A DNA stretch of 64,000 nucleotides from UBA935 sp031556725. GTDB taxonomy: Bacteria > Bacillota > Clostridia > Lachnospirales > Lachnospiraceae. The notes under the pieces are model-generated. The model was given only the letters and a program-made list of their open reading frames with translations, was not told the DNA's origin and made no database searches. Both the position numbers and the translations under genes were made by a program. Positions 18,605-27,894 of the stretch are shown in pieces (within the stretch, counting starts at the first letter, position 1; each line of letters starts with the position of its first letter). The DNA is taken from contig JAVBSL010000010.1 in assembly GCA_031556725.1 (NCBI GenBank), positions 124,001-188,000 of the forward strand. The letters are read 5' to 3'.

Positions 18605-19372
18605 CTATTCTCCTATTCCTGCACTCTTTTCTTCAAAGTACTCCCGGTATTCTCCAAAATCCTTGCATTCATTATCAACACTTTCCACCAGTTCAATGTA
18701 CTTTTCTTTCACTAAAGTTTTATAATTATCAAAATTATCATAACCCTTTTTGGTCCAGGCAAAGGGATGGGTTAAAATTTGAACTTTATCATGTTCTTTA
18801 ATATTTACTTCATCCGGATATCCGTATCTCCAGATGTGATTTGCATCGGACATATATTTTACCGGGAGCTTCGCCTCCTCGGAAACTCTTTCCTCAAAAG
18901 AAAAAAAGTCATCCTGATAAGCATTGATAATGCCCGGCAATTTAATGTTGGCACGCAGCACATCCTTGGAGGGTCGATGGATGGAAAACTGATCGATTTC
19001 GAACCCAAACATTTCACTGAGAATATTCATTTCCCGAACAATCTGCTTTTTAATCATTTCCATATCCGTTAAGCCGTTCAGAGCAAAATGCAAACCGATA
19101 TTGTGCCCCCGTTCATGCATATCTTTGATCATATCCATATTTCTGCGGGAAAGAATATTGTAGGAATTATTCGTCCACTGGAAAAAGTAGTTGGCGGTAA
19201 AATCCAGACTTTCTTCTACCCGGGAGAGGGCATGAGCGCGGTCCACACTATACTCCACATCGTGTCTGGAAATAATAAATTTATCCATATGCAGGGCTTT
19301 TTTGTAGTCGGCATGCCGTCCGGTGGATTTAATAATTCTGATGATTTCCTTATAATCTTTAAATGAAAACAT
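18605..19372 (-). CDS. Polysaccharide deacetylase-like protein (cytoplasmic)
   Basis: A 255-residue protein of the wider carbohydrate esterase 4 type. RHDVEYSVDRA near 34-44 corresponds to the first metal motif, and GHNIGLHF near 88-95 to the block with a metal-binding His. Strong similarity to typical secreted peptidoglycan deacetylases is lacking. There is no signal peptide or membrane segment, so it should act in the cytoplasm on a sugar nucleotide or lipid-linked sugar. It lies between the second AsnB-type gene and a GT4. Metal-dependent N-deacetylation of an acetamido sugar is the likely activity; the substrate is unknown. Confidence 0.65.
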   Translation of the reverse strand: MFSFKDYKEIIRIIKSTGRHADYKKALHMDKFIISRHDVEYSVDRAHALSRVEESLDFTANYFFQWTNNSYNILSRRNMDMIKDMHERGHNIGLHFALNGLTDMEMIKKQIVREMNILSEMFGFEIDQFSIHRPSKDVLRANIKLPGIINAYQDDFFSFEERVSEEAKLPVKYMSDANHIWRYGYPDEVNIKEHDKVQILTHPFAWTKKGYDNFDNYKTLVKEKYIELVESVDNECKDFGEYREYFEEKSAGIGE

Positions 19373-19382
19373 ATGCTACCTC

Positions 19383-20480
19383 TCAATCTATTAATTCATT
19401 TATATAATCACGCCATTGTGCGATGACAGCCTGTCCATTGGCCTTTTCGCTTATTTTTCCGGCCTGCTCACCCAAACTTTCCGCAAATTCCGGATTCTCG
19501 ATCAATCTGCACATAGCTTCCACCAACGCCCCTTCATTCATAATCGGAATCAGTAATCCATTCACCCCATCTGTCATTACAGTACGGGGACCGCCGCAGG
19601 GGCAATCGGTAGCAACGATTGGAAGGCCAAGTGCCATTGCTTCCAGTAACGCATTAGGAAGTCCCTCCCAGTCAGAGGTAAAGGCATATAATGCTCCGTT
19701 CACCAGATCTCTCTCCAGGGTGTCGCTGGCTCCCATCAGTTTTACATATTCACCGGCATTGTTCTTATCAATAATATCTTCCAATATCTCTTTGGTACCA
19801 TCAAAGGAATCGCCTCCGTATATTTTCAAGGTATAATCGGAGTGCTTTTCATGCACCTTAATAAATGCATTTATTAATAACGGTTGGTTTTTAAAGTCCA
19901 CTAAACGTCCTGAGTGTACTACTTCCTTCGTTCGGACGGCCGGTCTTTCCATACCGATGTATTTCGGATTAATCGGATTCAAAATAATCCTGGACTTTTT
20001 CCGGACATACATGGGAAAAAAGTCGCGCTGCCCTTCGGTCTGGAATACACACCCGGCAGCCCCCGGATATAACACGGGGATCAGAATTTTATCGGCAAGG
20101 GTATCATAATGCCCTACCGGATCGGTTCGAACAGATATGATAACGGGTGTTTTCAATCCTATGGTTGCTGCTAATGCCCGGTAAATCGCCTTATGGGCAA
20201 ATGCAATAACGATATCGGGAGCTTCTCTTTTTATCACTTGTCTTAAATACTTTGCCCGCAGCAGAACCTTTACGGCACGGTTCTTTTTCTCATCAGCCGG
20301 GGTAAGACCGGCATGAATTCGGCGAACACGCGGATCTAGCGAAAATTCATTTTCTCCCTGCCACTCAGTGGCTACGATCACTTCATATTTTTCACCGGCA
20401 AATTGATTGGCCAGATTGGATACAACCCGTTCCGCTCCGCCTTGTTCCAGGCAATTTAAATGAAACAGTATTTTTCTCAT
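19383..20480 (-). CDS. GT4 family glycosyltransferase
   Basis: A 365-residue GT4 transferase. It starts KILFHLNCLEQGGAERVVSN, the typical GG-x-ERV motif of this subgroup. The donor domain has VVHSGRLVDFKNQPLL near 186 and the E-x7-E site in DWEGLPNALLEAM, followed by VATDCPCGGPRTV. It is paralogous to the enzyme at 15587-16684. Ten bp separate it from the deacetylase-like gene downstream, and about 29 bp lie between it and the acyltransferase gene upstream. Donor and acceptor cannot be read from the sequence. Confidence 0.9.
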   Translation of the reverse strand: MRKILFHLNCLEQGGAERVVSNLANQFAGEKYEVIVATEWQGENEFSLDPRVRRIHAGLTPADEKKNRAVKVLLRAKYLRQVIKREAPDIVIAFAHKAIYRALAATIGLKTPVIISVRTDPVGHYDTLADKILIPVLYPGAAGCVFQTEGQRDFFPMYVRKKSRIILNPINPKYIGMERPAVRTKEVVHSGRLVDFKNQPLLINAFIKVHEKHSDYTLKIYGGDSFDGTKEILEDIIDKNNAGEYVKLMGASDTLERDLVNGALYAFTSDWEGLPNALLEAMALGLPIVATDCPCGGPRTVMTDGVNGLLIPIMNEGALVEAMCRLIENPEFAESLGEQAGKISEKANGQAVIAQWRDYINELID

Positions 20481-20509
20481 ATTTCTTATACTCCATCAGA
20501 TTTAATAGT

Positions 20510-21535
20510 TTATAAATCTTCAATTTTATTATTATAGCACATTCTCTGGACACGCACAAGAAATGGACGCATCACCATATTCATCACCATACCAATTGCA
20601 ATACAAGCCATAAAAACAAATAAAACGAGCATTGCCAAAAGCCCAAACCCGCCAAATCCCATTACCGGGATCCCAGCTTTATCTATTATGTGCATTACTA
20701 TATTTACCAATGAATTATTTAGTGCAAAAACTGCAAATATGTAAGCTGACAATTTATTGATCCATGATGCCTTTAACCGGATTTCTTTAAACAAATAGAA
20801 TAACAGAACTGCCATTATAATATTGGTAGTACTGTTATCCTTGCACAAATGGTGATAAATTCCGCCAATTTGTATGGGGATTTCGTGAGAAATACCGTTG
20901 ATAAGCCACAAAATGCTAAAAGCTAATATCGCCTTTCCTTTTGGAATCTGTACATCTCCATACATCTTAATGTATCGGCCAATTAAGTATATCATTATCA
21001 TTTGCACCAGTCCCTTACCATTATCCGGTACAATTTCAAAATAAAAAACAGTTGGAAGAACACTAAACAGCACTATAATGGTCAGTAAAAATTTTTGAAA
21101 CTCTTTTTGCTCCAACCCATCTACAAATTTATCAATCCATTTACTGAGAAGGCATAAGCAAACATAACAGGAGTAAAACCAATATTTTCGGGAAATAATC
21201 GGGAAACAGGCCTTAACAACAGCTTCCAGCAGTTCCCCGCCCTGTATTTGTTCCGGAAAAACAAGATAAAGCAATAACAATTCCAAGAATGAATAGGAAA
21301 TCATCATGCATTCCATCTTGATCAGTTTATTTCGATTGAACGTAATTCCAAAATAACCGGAAATCAGCAAAAAGCAGGTTACTCCAATGTTACAGATACC
21401 ATTCACAAATCCGTTGAAAAAAACGCGCGTTGCTCCTTCGCAAAACCGCCCAAGATACATATTGGCATGTATAAAGACAATCATATACATAGACAGAATT
21501 CTTAATAGTTCGAACTTAGAATCCCTTTCCTTCAT
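20510..21535 (-). CDS. Acyltransferase 3 family membrane O-acyltransferase
   Basis: A membrane protein of about 341 residues in the acyltransferase-3 family, with roughly ten membrane segments. It opens FELLRILSMYMIVFIHANM, containing the conserved RxxS and the FIH histidine. It probably O-acetylates a sugar of the polysaccharide. The start is ambiguous: five in-frame ATGs lie within 46 bp, most at 9-bp intervals, inside the end of the upstream gene. I chose the ATG at 21535 because GGGAGG lies 11 bp before it and it avoids overlap. The outermost start, at 21625, would extend 71 bp into the DUF6056 gene. Confidence 0.85.
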   Translation of the reverse strand: MKERDSKFELLRILSMYMIVFIHANMYLGRFCEGATRVFFNGFVNGICNIGVTCFLLISGYFGITFNRNKLIKMECMMISYSFLELLLLYLVFPEQIQGGELLEAVVKACFPIISRKYWFYSCYVCLCLLSKWIDKFVDGLEQKEFQKFLLTIIVLFSVLPTVFYFEIVPDNGKGLVQMIMIYLIGRYIKMYGDVQIPKGKAILAFSILWLINGISHEIPIQIGGIYHHLCKDNSTTNIIMAVLLFYLFKEIRLKASWINKLSAYIFAVFALNNSLVNIVMHIIDKAGIPVMGFGGFGLLAMLVLFVFMACIAIGMVMNMVMRPFLVRVQRMCYNNKIEDL

Positions 21536-21554
21536 AGATTTCATACCCTCCCGA

Positions 21555-22919
21555 TCATTCATACCGTTCATTCCATTCATCACGCGGAATCGCAATAATG
21601 GTACCAATATTATAGTAACTTTCATAATAATGATTAATCCAATATTTGGGATCTTCTGTCATATCCGAATCATGGGCAACACTATATTTATTATTAAATG
21701 CCGGTCGGTATTGCGGTATAACAACAATCTCTTCCTCATTTCGAACAGCTTCCTGAATCAATTCGATACGTTCGTTTTCCTCTCTAAATATTCTTCCCAA
21801 ATTCACCAAATTTTCAACATAAACAAAAAAGAGCCAGATTACCAAAATGGCCGTAATACTATATTTTATGGCATTATGCAAATCAACCTTTTCATCCAAA
21901 GCATAAATCAAACTCTGCAGACAGGCTATTATTAAAAATACACCTGCACCAAAATAGGCCCTGCTCATAGGCGGCGGCGCCATGATCAGAGCAAATGCTG
22001 TTGCTATCATCGCCAAAAGAAACGGCATACTGTTAGTCATTACCGATTCTCTTTTTTTTCGATAAATAATCGCAATTATGGTAGTTATCACAAAAATTAT
22101 CAGCAGTTCCATAAACAGCCCCTGTATTTGCATACAGCACTTGTAAAATCTTGATAAATAGGCAACCATTCCGGTATAGTTATCGTCCATAGCGGCCGCT
22201 CTTTTGGTGATTCCGGGTGCAAGTAACATTCCTGACAGTCCGCAGATCATCCCCAGGTGAGCAGTTATCATATAAGGTGAAATCATCTTTATTTTAGCTT
22301 TATAACGCTTAATACATGCAATTAGAGTAAACATAAAGAGTAGCAAAAGCCCTCCGCCGGAAGTATTTTCGTTACACCAACCAGCGATAACCCCAAAAAT
22401 AAAACATATGATAGCTGTTCTGACTCCATAAGCAGAGTCGCTTTTTTCTAACTTATTTCGGTAAAATGTTATAAAACCTAAAATAATAACACTCCCCCAT
22501 AAATAATTGCAAGCTCCGCATATCCACAATATTGTTTGTCCGAATTCCACGCTGTAACGCCATATCATACATACGATAATAACATAGAGACAGGTATCGT
22601 ACTTTTTCCGGCTATCAATATTAATGTAAATTAATATTGATAAAGCAATAAACATAAAACTATTGACTATATTAAAAAATATTTTATCATTTACCAGGGA
22701 AAGCCTGATATTAAACTGCCCGATAATTCTACCACTGTTACTAAGATACTCACTATATTGCTGCTTTATTAAATCCCAAAAAGAATTGGCACGCTCAACA
22801 TCCATTTTATAAACAATATCATCTGACAAATAGGGTGTCAGAATATTATAGAAAAATATCATAAAAAATGCGATGGCAATACTAACATAAAAAATTGTCT
22901 TATTATAACGTTTAAACAT
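21555..22919 (-). CDS. DUF6056-type polytopic membrane protein
   Basis: A 454-residue protein with ten or more membrane segments. After the first helix it carries LTPYLSDDIVYKMD (acidic first external loop) and SNSGRIIGQFNIR. It resembles DUF6056 proteins and the C-terminal part of the GT17 fusion at 4672-7107. Such proteins look like GT-C glycosyltransferases, which use polyprenyl-phosphate sugars outside the membrane. A conserved-looking NYLWGSVIILG helix and the NENTSGGGLL stretch are also present. I infer a role in side-chain addition; this is unproven. A 41-bp gap separates it from the GT4 gene upstream. Confidence 0.65.
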   Translation of the reverse strand: MFKRYNKTIFYVSIAIAFFMIFFYNILTPYLSDDIVYKMDVERANSFWDLIKQQYSEYLSNSGRIIGQFNIRLSLVNDKIFFNIVNSFMFIALSILIYINIDSRKKYDTCLYVIIVCMIWRYSVEFGQTILWICGACNYLWGSVIILGFITFYRNKLEKSDSAYGVRTAIICFIFGVIAGWCNENTSGGGLLLLFMFTLIACIKRYKAKIKMISPYMITAHLGMICGLSGMLLAPGITKRAAAMDDNYTGMVAYLSRFYKCCMQIQGLFMELLIIFVITTIIAIIYRKKRESVMTNSMPFLLAMIATAFALIMAPPPMSRAYFGAGVFLIIACLQSLIYALDEKVDLHNAIKYSITAILVIWLFFVYVENLVNLGRIFREENERIELIQEAVRNEEEIVVIPQYRPAFNNKYSVAHDSDMTEDPKYWINHYYESYYNIGTIIAIPRDEWNERYE

Positions 22920-22960
22920 TGTTCTATTTTCTCCTATCCGGTATCTGCTAAAAAGTAAAC

Positions 22961-24115
22961 TTATATTTCGTTCAGTAATGCCAGCATTTGTTCCACGTAA
23001 CTGTTGTAGGTGAATATCCCGGCTCTTTCTTTGGCCGCTTCCTGATATTTCCCAAGCAGCTCCCGATCGGATAGCAGTTTTATAACCACCCTCGCCATTT
23101 CCTCTTCTTCCGCTGTAATATGAGCTGCATCCAGATCCTTACGGGCACTTAACACCGGTAACAAAACTCCGTATTCGCCCCAAATAACCGATTCTTTTGC
23201 AGGACGGCATTCTGCCAGTAATATTTCTCCCGGACCGGTCTTACAGTCCACGCTCACTGCTGCCAAACCCAGTGCCATCCCTTCCACCAGTGCATTGGGA
23301 AATCCTTCATTGGAGGAAGTAAGCAGATAAACCGAGCCTTTCTTCAAATACTGATAGGGTTCTGTCTGCATACCTGCAAAATAAACATCATCTGCAATTC
23401 CCAGTTCCTCTGCCAGCTGACGATACTCAGCAAAGCTTCCGGCACCAAGAATGATCAGCCGCACGCCGGATACTTTTTCCCGTACCCTGGCAAACACCTT
23501 CAGCATATGCCAAAAGCCTTTCTGGTCGGCATCCCTGCCCATGGACACAAGGTATGTTCCTTCATCCTCCCAAGGCAGTTCCGGTTCTTTTTCCTCTGCT
23601 TCTTTTATAATTGCATCTACATCATATAAGTTATAAAGGGTGGTGGTTTTATCATAATGAAACCTTGTTTGCAGTTCTTCCTCAATACTTTTGGAACAGC
23701 AGATTATTAAATCAGCCAACCGGACAAAGAGTCTGATTTTCACCTTTTCTTCTATATCGGTATAGTTGCGAAGTCCCAGCCATACCTTGGTTGTTTTGGT
23801 TTTAGAAAAGGCATTTACCATATTGGCGGTAGGGCCAAAGCTGTAGGCAACTACCGGCTGCATCTCCTTTTTCAGCTTTCTGACCTTAAGGGTACGTTTA
23901 ACGATATTAAGGATTTTAGCCAGTTTACCCTTTTTTACCCCTATTCCGATATCCAAAATCTGAAGCCCGGTAACATCATAGGCAATATTGGCTGAGTTAA
24001 AAACCACAATGGTAACATCATAATAAGGGGCAAGTAATCTTGCAGTAGTCACACATACCCGCTCGAAACCGCCCTGATGAAGCATCGGAACAAGGAGCAT
24101 CATCTTTTTCTTCAT
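22961..24115 (-). CDS. GT4 family glycosyltransferase
   Basis: A 384-residue GT4 enzyme. It starts KKMMLLVPMLHQGGFERVCV. The donor domain has YLVSMGRDADQKGFWHM near 190, and the E-x7-E site is SNEGFPNALVEGM, followed by the VDCKTGPGEIL stretch typical of capsule GT4 enzymes such as those adding galactose or GalNAc. The stop of the upstream GT4 gene overlaps its start by 4 bp, so the two are coupled. Specificity is not predictable. Confidence 0.9.
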   Translation of the reverse strand: MKKKMMLLVPMLHQGGFERVCVTTARLLAPYYDVTIVVFNSANIAYDVTGLQILDIGIGVKKGKLAKILNIVKRTLKVRKLKKEMQPVVAYSFGPTANMVNAFSKTKTTKVWLGLRNYTDIEEKVKIRLFVRLADLIICCSKSIEEELQTRFHYDKTTTLYNLYDVDAIIKEAEEKEPELPWEDEGTYLVSMGRDADQKGFWHMLKVFARVREKVSGVRLIILGAGSFAEYRQLAEELGIADDVYFAGMQTEPYQYLKKGSVYLLTSSNEGFPNALVEGMALGLAAVSVDCKTGPGEILLAECRPAKESVIWGEYGVLLPVLSARKDLDAAHITAEEEEMARVVIKLLSDRELLGKYQEAAKERAGIFTYNSYVEQMLALLNEI

Positions 24116-25236
24116 CCCAGTTCCTCCTTATTTCCGCTTTGATAAAACCGCAGCATCCTTTCGGCCTGCGCTTTTATATCAAATCCACTTTTTACAATGG
24201 TTTCATACATATCCTTTCTTTCATAATCACAGCTTTTAACTACTTGATCTGCCCATTCTGCCGGATTTTTTCCGATACTATCTGCCTGTACCAGCGGGGA
24301 AATCATCACTTCCGAGGCTATTGCATCGGAAATCAGGCACTTTACGCCTGCTGCCTGGGCTTCTATGACCGTACCGGGAAGACCCTCAAACCGGGACGGA
24401 AAAACGAAATAATCCATAACCTGATAATAATCCTGAGGATTCTCAACATTCCCCATAAACATTATTTTTTCTAAAATTCCAAGCTCCCTGGCCTGGATCT
24501 TAACGTTTTCCATTCCGGACCCGTCTCCCAACAGCAGCAAGAGAGCATTCGTTTTTTGTTTTAAAATCTCAGCAAATACCGCAACTAAATATTCATGGTT
24601 TTTGGCATAATGAAAACGTCCCACATGACCAACTACAAATTTATCCGTAAGTTTCAGTTTTTCCCGCAGTGCTTCTCGTTTTTCCTGATCAAAGCGATAG
24701 AGTAATGCTTCAATAGCATTGGGAATATAATAAACCAATCCCAGCTCGAACGCTTTCTCACCAAAAACCGCCTTTCCGGCCAGCATCGAACAGGCAAACA
24801 GATAATCCGCTTTCTGCCAAAGATTTCTCCTCATCCACCGGGTAATCTTTCCTTTTAAGCCGCTATCCACTCCGGCACTTCTGGCATGAGCAATGGTAAT
24901 GCTGATCCCCGCCTTTTTAGCAATGGGCAGATAAATAGCCGCCGTACTGGTCATATGTCCCTGTACCGCCCGAAATTCAGGATGCTCCGCAAAAAAAGTT
25001 TTAAAAGCCCGGCAATAGGAAACATAATTGATAATCCGAAAACGGGGAACACGGTAAACCCGTCCTCCCAATTCGCCTATCTCTTTTTCAAAATGTCCTT
25101 CCGCTCCCGTGTGTACCAGAAAGTCAAATTGGACCTTTTCCCGGTCCATATGCCGGTATAAATCCATAATGCGGCTTTCTGCTCCACCTCTGTACAAGGT
25201 TCCGAATACGTGTAAAATACGAATGGGTTCTGACAT
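24112..25236 (-). CDS. GT4 family glycosyltransferase
   Basis: A GT4 transferase of about 374 residues. It begins PIRILHVFGTLYRGGAESRIMDLYRH, which matches EpsF-type exopolysaccharide transferases. The donor domain has VGHVGRFHYAKNHEYLV and the E-x7-E site FPSRFEGLPGTVIEAQ. I prefer the ATG at 25236, which avoids overlap with the upstream deacetylase gene. The in-frame ATG at 25245 forms an ATGA with the upstream stop but has no spacing from its AGAGG. The earliest ATG, at 25266, would overlap the upstream gene by 25 bp. EpsF-like enzymes use varied donors; none is assigned. Confidence 0.88.
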   Translation of the reverse strand: MSEPIRILHVFGTLYRGGAESRIMDLYRHMDREKVQFDFLVHTGAEGHFEKEIGELGGRVYRVPRFRIINYVSYCRAFKTFFAEHPEFRAVQGHMTSTAAIYLPIAKKAGISITIAHARSAGVDSGLKGKITRWMRRNLWQKADYLFACSMLAGKAVFGEKAFELGLVYYIPNAIEALLYRFDQEKREALREKLKLTDKFVVGHVGRFHYAKNHEYLVAVFAEILKQKTNALLLLLGDGSGMENVKIQARELGILEKIMFMGNVENPQDYYQVMDYFVFPSRFEGLPGTVIEAQAAGVKCLISDAIASEVMISPLVQADSIGKNPAEWADQVVKSCDYERKDMYETIVKSGFDIKAQAERMLRFYQSGNKEELG

Positions 25237-25241
25237 AACCT

Positions 25242-25991
25242 TCATCCTCTCAGCTTTACTAACCAAAACTTTATTTTAGCCTGCCAGTATTCTGTAATTC
25301 TGCCGCCAATCCCTCTGTTTTCCGGTTCCTGTTCTAAATACTCCTGATAGGAAATCCACTGAGTCTCTCCGGGATCAGCTAAATATTCCCGGCATCGCCG
25401 GATATCGTTATCATCCATGGTATTGGCATGAATGACCATTGTTGTAGTGCCTTCCCTCTTTTTTAAACTGCTGCTCAATTTAAAAGAAATAGGGTGAAAG
25501 ATCATTCCCTGCCATTTATAAGCACCTTTCCCAAAGCCATCGGTAAGCCGGTTAAAGCCGGTATCCTTCAATGCTTTCAGAGTGTTTTTATCATACGAAT
25601 GAGCCGGTGCCATGAAAATATCCGTACTGATTCCCTTTTCCTGTAAGATTCTCTTTCCATCTGCAATCATGGTTTTCTGGGTTTCATAATCCAGTCCGGC
25701 AAATTCCGAAAAATTATTTAAGGGAAACAACCCACCCTTTTTTGTGGTATATATATGGCGGTAGCCATGCATGGCAATTACCCAGCCCCCAGACTGTAAT
25801 TCTCTCATGTATTGCCAAAATTCAGGATGTTCATAGCCATCTTCATTTTGCTTCAAATTTTCATCCCAATTATCCGGTACCACCCCAATAAGCGGCTTCA
25901 CCTGATAACAGTCCAGAAGTGCTTTGAATTCCTCAAAGCGTTTCCAGTCCATATCAGGTGCAATATCATCCATTCTGATCGCTATTTTCAT
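25242..25991 (-). CDS. DUF2334 polysaccharide deacetylase-like protein
   Basis: A 249-residue protein of the DUF2334 branch of NodB-like deacetylases. The first metal motif is MKIAIRMDDIAPDMD at the very start, with the Asp pair at 8-9. The second is MHGYRHIY near 93-100 (H-x3-H), and FMAPAHSYDKNTL near 151-163 is the third. No signal peptide is present, so it should act in the cytoplasm. Its start overlaps the stop of the formyltransferase gene by 4 bp. A deacetylase coupled to a formyltransferase suggests that one exposes an amine that the other formylates; this is inference. The C-terminus is basic. Confidence 0.78.
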   Translation of the reverse strand: MKIAIRMDDIAPDMDWKRFEEFKALLDCYQVKPLIGVVPDNWDENLKQNEDGYEHPEFWQYMRELQSGGWVIAMHGYRHIYTTKKGGLFPLNNFSEFAGLDYETQKTMIADGKRILQEKGISTDIFMAPAHSYDKNTLKALKDTGFNRLTDGFGKGAYKWQGMIFHPISFKLSSSLKKREGTTTMVIHANTMDDNDIRRCREYLADPGETQWISYQEYLEQEPENRGIGGRITEYWQAKIKFWLVKLRG

Positions 25992-26908
25992 ACCAATATA
26001 TCTCCCACAACGACCTCTTTTTCACTTTCATATTTGTCTATCAGCAATGAGCCGTCTACTGTCCGTATCACAAGCTTCCCATCAAATATATCCACCACTT
26101 CGCCTGGCGCATATCCGGAAAAATCCATCATCTCGTCAAAGGGATGAGCTTCCCATATAATCACCTTTTCCTCCCCCAGCAACGCATAGGCTCCGGGGAA
26201 TGGGGCAGCTACGCCGCGAATCAGATTATATATTTCTCTGGTTCTTTGGTGGAAATCAATTTTCCCATCTGCTGCTGTTCGTTTATTATACCAGGAGTCG
26301 AAATCCTTTGATTCCGTTCTGATCACAATGTTTTTTTCTTCATATGCCCGTATCAGCTTACGAATTAAGTTCTTGGAGCATATCATATTTTTGTACTGAG
26401 CCGTCCGAATGTCATCATGAGGCGTTATGGAAAACATCTCTGTGGCAAATACATTAGGACTATCGGCTTTTTCATCATAACGAAACAGATTCAGATTAAA
26501 CCGGGTATCCCCCAGTATAATCGACCAATTAAGCGGTGAACGGCCGCGGCCAAAAGGCAGATAACCACTATTACCATGAAACCCGTAGACACCATATTCG
26601 AAACAATCCAGCACCGACTTTGGCATCAGTCTCTGCCAGCCCATGGAAATGCCTATTTCAAACTTATTTTCCCGCATAAATTCCTGAGTCTTTTCATCCG
26701 TCAGAAAATAACTGTCCGCTTCAAATACCGGAATGCCGTATTTATCCGTCAATACCGACAAGCCCTTATAGCCGGACACCTGATTCTTTTCAGTCACCTC
26801 TTTGCTGATGGTAATCACCAGATCCACCGGACATATTTGGTTTTGAATAAATTCCACTATATTTTCCGAAGTATCCTTTACACCAAATACTACTACTTTA
26901 TACCGCAT
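25988..26908 (-). CDS. Sugar N-formyltransferase-like protein (formyl_trans_N fold)
   Basis: A 306-residue enzyme related to methionyl-tRNA formyltransferase and to sugar formyltransferases such as WbtJ and VioF, which use N10-formyltetrahydrofolate to formylate amino-sugar nucleotides. The core motif is GFHGNSGYLPFGRGRSPLNW near 116-135 with the catalytic His. The N-x-H asparagine is not in its usual place. The catalytic Asp is in ADSPNVFATEM, followed by a C-terminal domain near 210-306. The start at 26908 is set by AGGAG 7 bp upstream. The longer frame to 27040 only reads the epimerase gene out of frame. Neighbouring aminotransferase products are candidate substrates. Confidence 0.82.
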   Translation of the reverse strand: MRYKVVVFGVKDTSENIVEFIQNQICPVDLVITISKEVTEKNQVSGYKGLSVLTDKYGIPVFEADSYFLTDEKTQEFMRENKFEIGISMGWQRLMPKSVLDCFEYGVYGFHGNSGYLPFGRGRSPLNWSIILGDTRFNLNLFRYDEKADSPNVFATEMFSITPHDDIRTAQYKNMICSKNLIRKLIRAYEEKNIVIRTESKDFDSWYNKRTAADGKIDFHQRTREIYNLIRGVAAPFPGAYALLGEEKVIIWEAHPFDEMMDFSGYAPGEVVDIFDGKLVIRTVDGSLLIDKYESEKEVVVGDILV

Positions 26909-26918
26909 AAGCTTTCTC

Positions 26919-27893
26919 CTACAGGTTTTCCTTGTACCAGTCGATGGCCAGTGCAATTCCTTTGGCAAAATCGTAATCCGGATCATATCCCAGCAATTCC
27001 CTTGCCTTGGAAATATCCGCATTGGAGTCCTTAATATCACCCTTCCGGTCCGGACCGAAAATGGGTTCTACATCTTTACCCAATGCCTTGCATAAATTAT
27101 GATAAACATCAATCAAATACTCTCTTCCGCCGGCACCGATATTAAAGGCTTCTCCACCGGCTTCCGAAGATGCCAGACAGGCCCGCAGATTGGCTTCGAT
27201 TACATTGTCAATATAAGTAAAGTCCCGGGACTGCTTGCCGTCACCGTTAATGGTGGGGACTTCATCGTTTAACAGCATCTTAATAAATTTGGGGATTACT
27301 GCCGCATACGCACCGGCAGGGTCCTGGCGTCTGCCAAATACGTTAAAATAACGCAGACCATAGGTATCCAATCCATATAAAACCTTATATAATCTGCCAT
27401 ACTCCTCATCTACCTTTTTGGTTAGCGCATAAGGAGAAAGCAGCTTGCCTTCCTGTCCTTCTTTTTTGGGCAAAACCTGATGATCACCATATACCGATGA
27501 GCTGGAAGCATAAACAAACTTCTTTACCCCGTTCTGTCTGGATGCCTCCATCATATTCAAGGTTCCCATAATATTAATGCCTTCATATAAAAGGGGCATT
27601 TCAATGCTTCTGGGAACACTGCCCCAGGCCGCCTGATTGAGCACATAATTCACACCATCCGTTGCACTCATACAGGTATCCAGATCCCGGATATCGCCTT
27701 CTATAAAGGTAAATCCTGCTCTGCCGATAAAGGGCTTGATGTTCTCGTACTTACCGGTTGACAGGTTGTCCAGACACCGCACGGTATAACCCATATTTAA
27801 AATCGCTTCACAGAGATTAGAGCCGATAAAACCGGCTCCTCCTGTTACTAAAAATACACTTTCTTTGTCAAAAACCAATTCCTGATATCCCAT
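26919..27893 (-). CDS. tviC: UDP-GlcNAc(A) 4-epimerase, WbpP/TviC type
   Basis: A 324-residue extended short-chain dehydrogenase. NAD-binding TGGAGFIGSN is at 17-26 and the catalytic Tyr155/Lys159 pair lies in SPYALTKK. QAAWGSVPRSIE and FNVFGRRQDPAGAYAAVIP are hallmark blocks of group 3 epimerases that act on N-acetylated UDP-hexoses and their uronic acids. With the dehydrogenase upstream it should give UDP-GalNAcA from UDP-GlcNAc, as TviB/TviC do for Vi antigen. The start at 27893 has GGAGG 7 bp upstream and follows the tviB-like stop by 1 bp. The longer frame to 27944 overlaps that gene and is rejected. Confidence 0.88.
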   Translation of the reverse strand: MGYQELVFDKESVFLVTGGAGFIGSNLCEAILNMGYTVRCLDNLSTGKYENIKPFIGRAGFTFIEGDIRDLDTCMSATDGVNYVLNQAAWGSVPRSIEMPLLYEGINIMGTLNMMEASRQNGVKKFVYASSSSVYGDHQVLPKKEGQEGKLLSPYALTKKVDEEYGRLYKVLYGLDTYGLRYFNVFGRRQDPAGAYAAVIPKFIKMLLNDEVPTINGDGKQSRDFTYIDNVIEANLRACLASSEAGGEAFNIGAGGREYLIDVYHNLCKALGKDVEPIFGPDRKGDIKDSNADISKARELLGYDPDYDFAKGIALAIDWYKENL

Positions 27894-27894
27894 C

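Noticed and set aside
26909..27040. N-terminal extension of the formyltransferase
   Set aside because: These codons are the end of the epimerase gene read in another frame; the start at 26908 has a good ribosome site.
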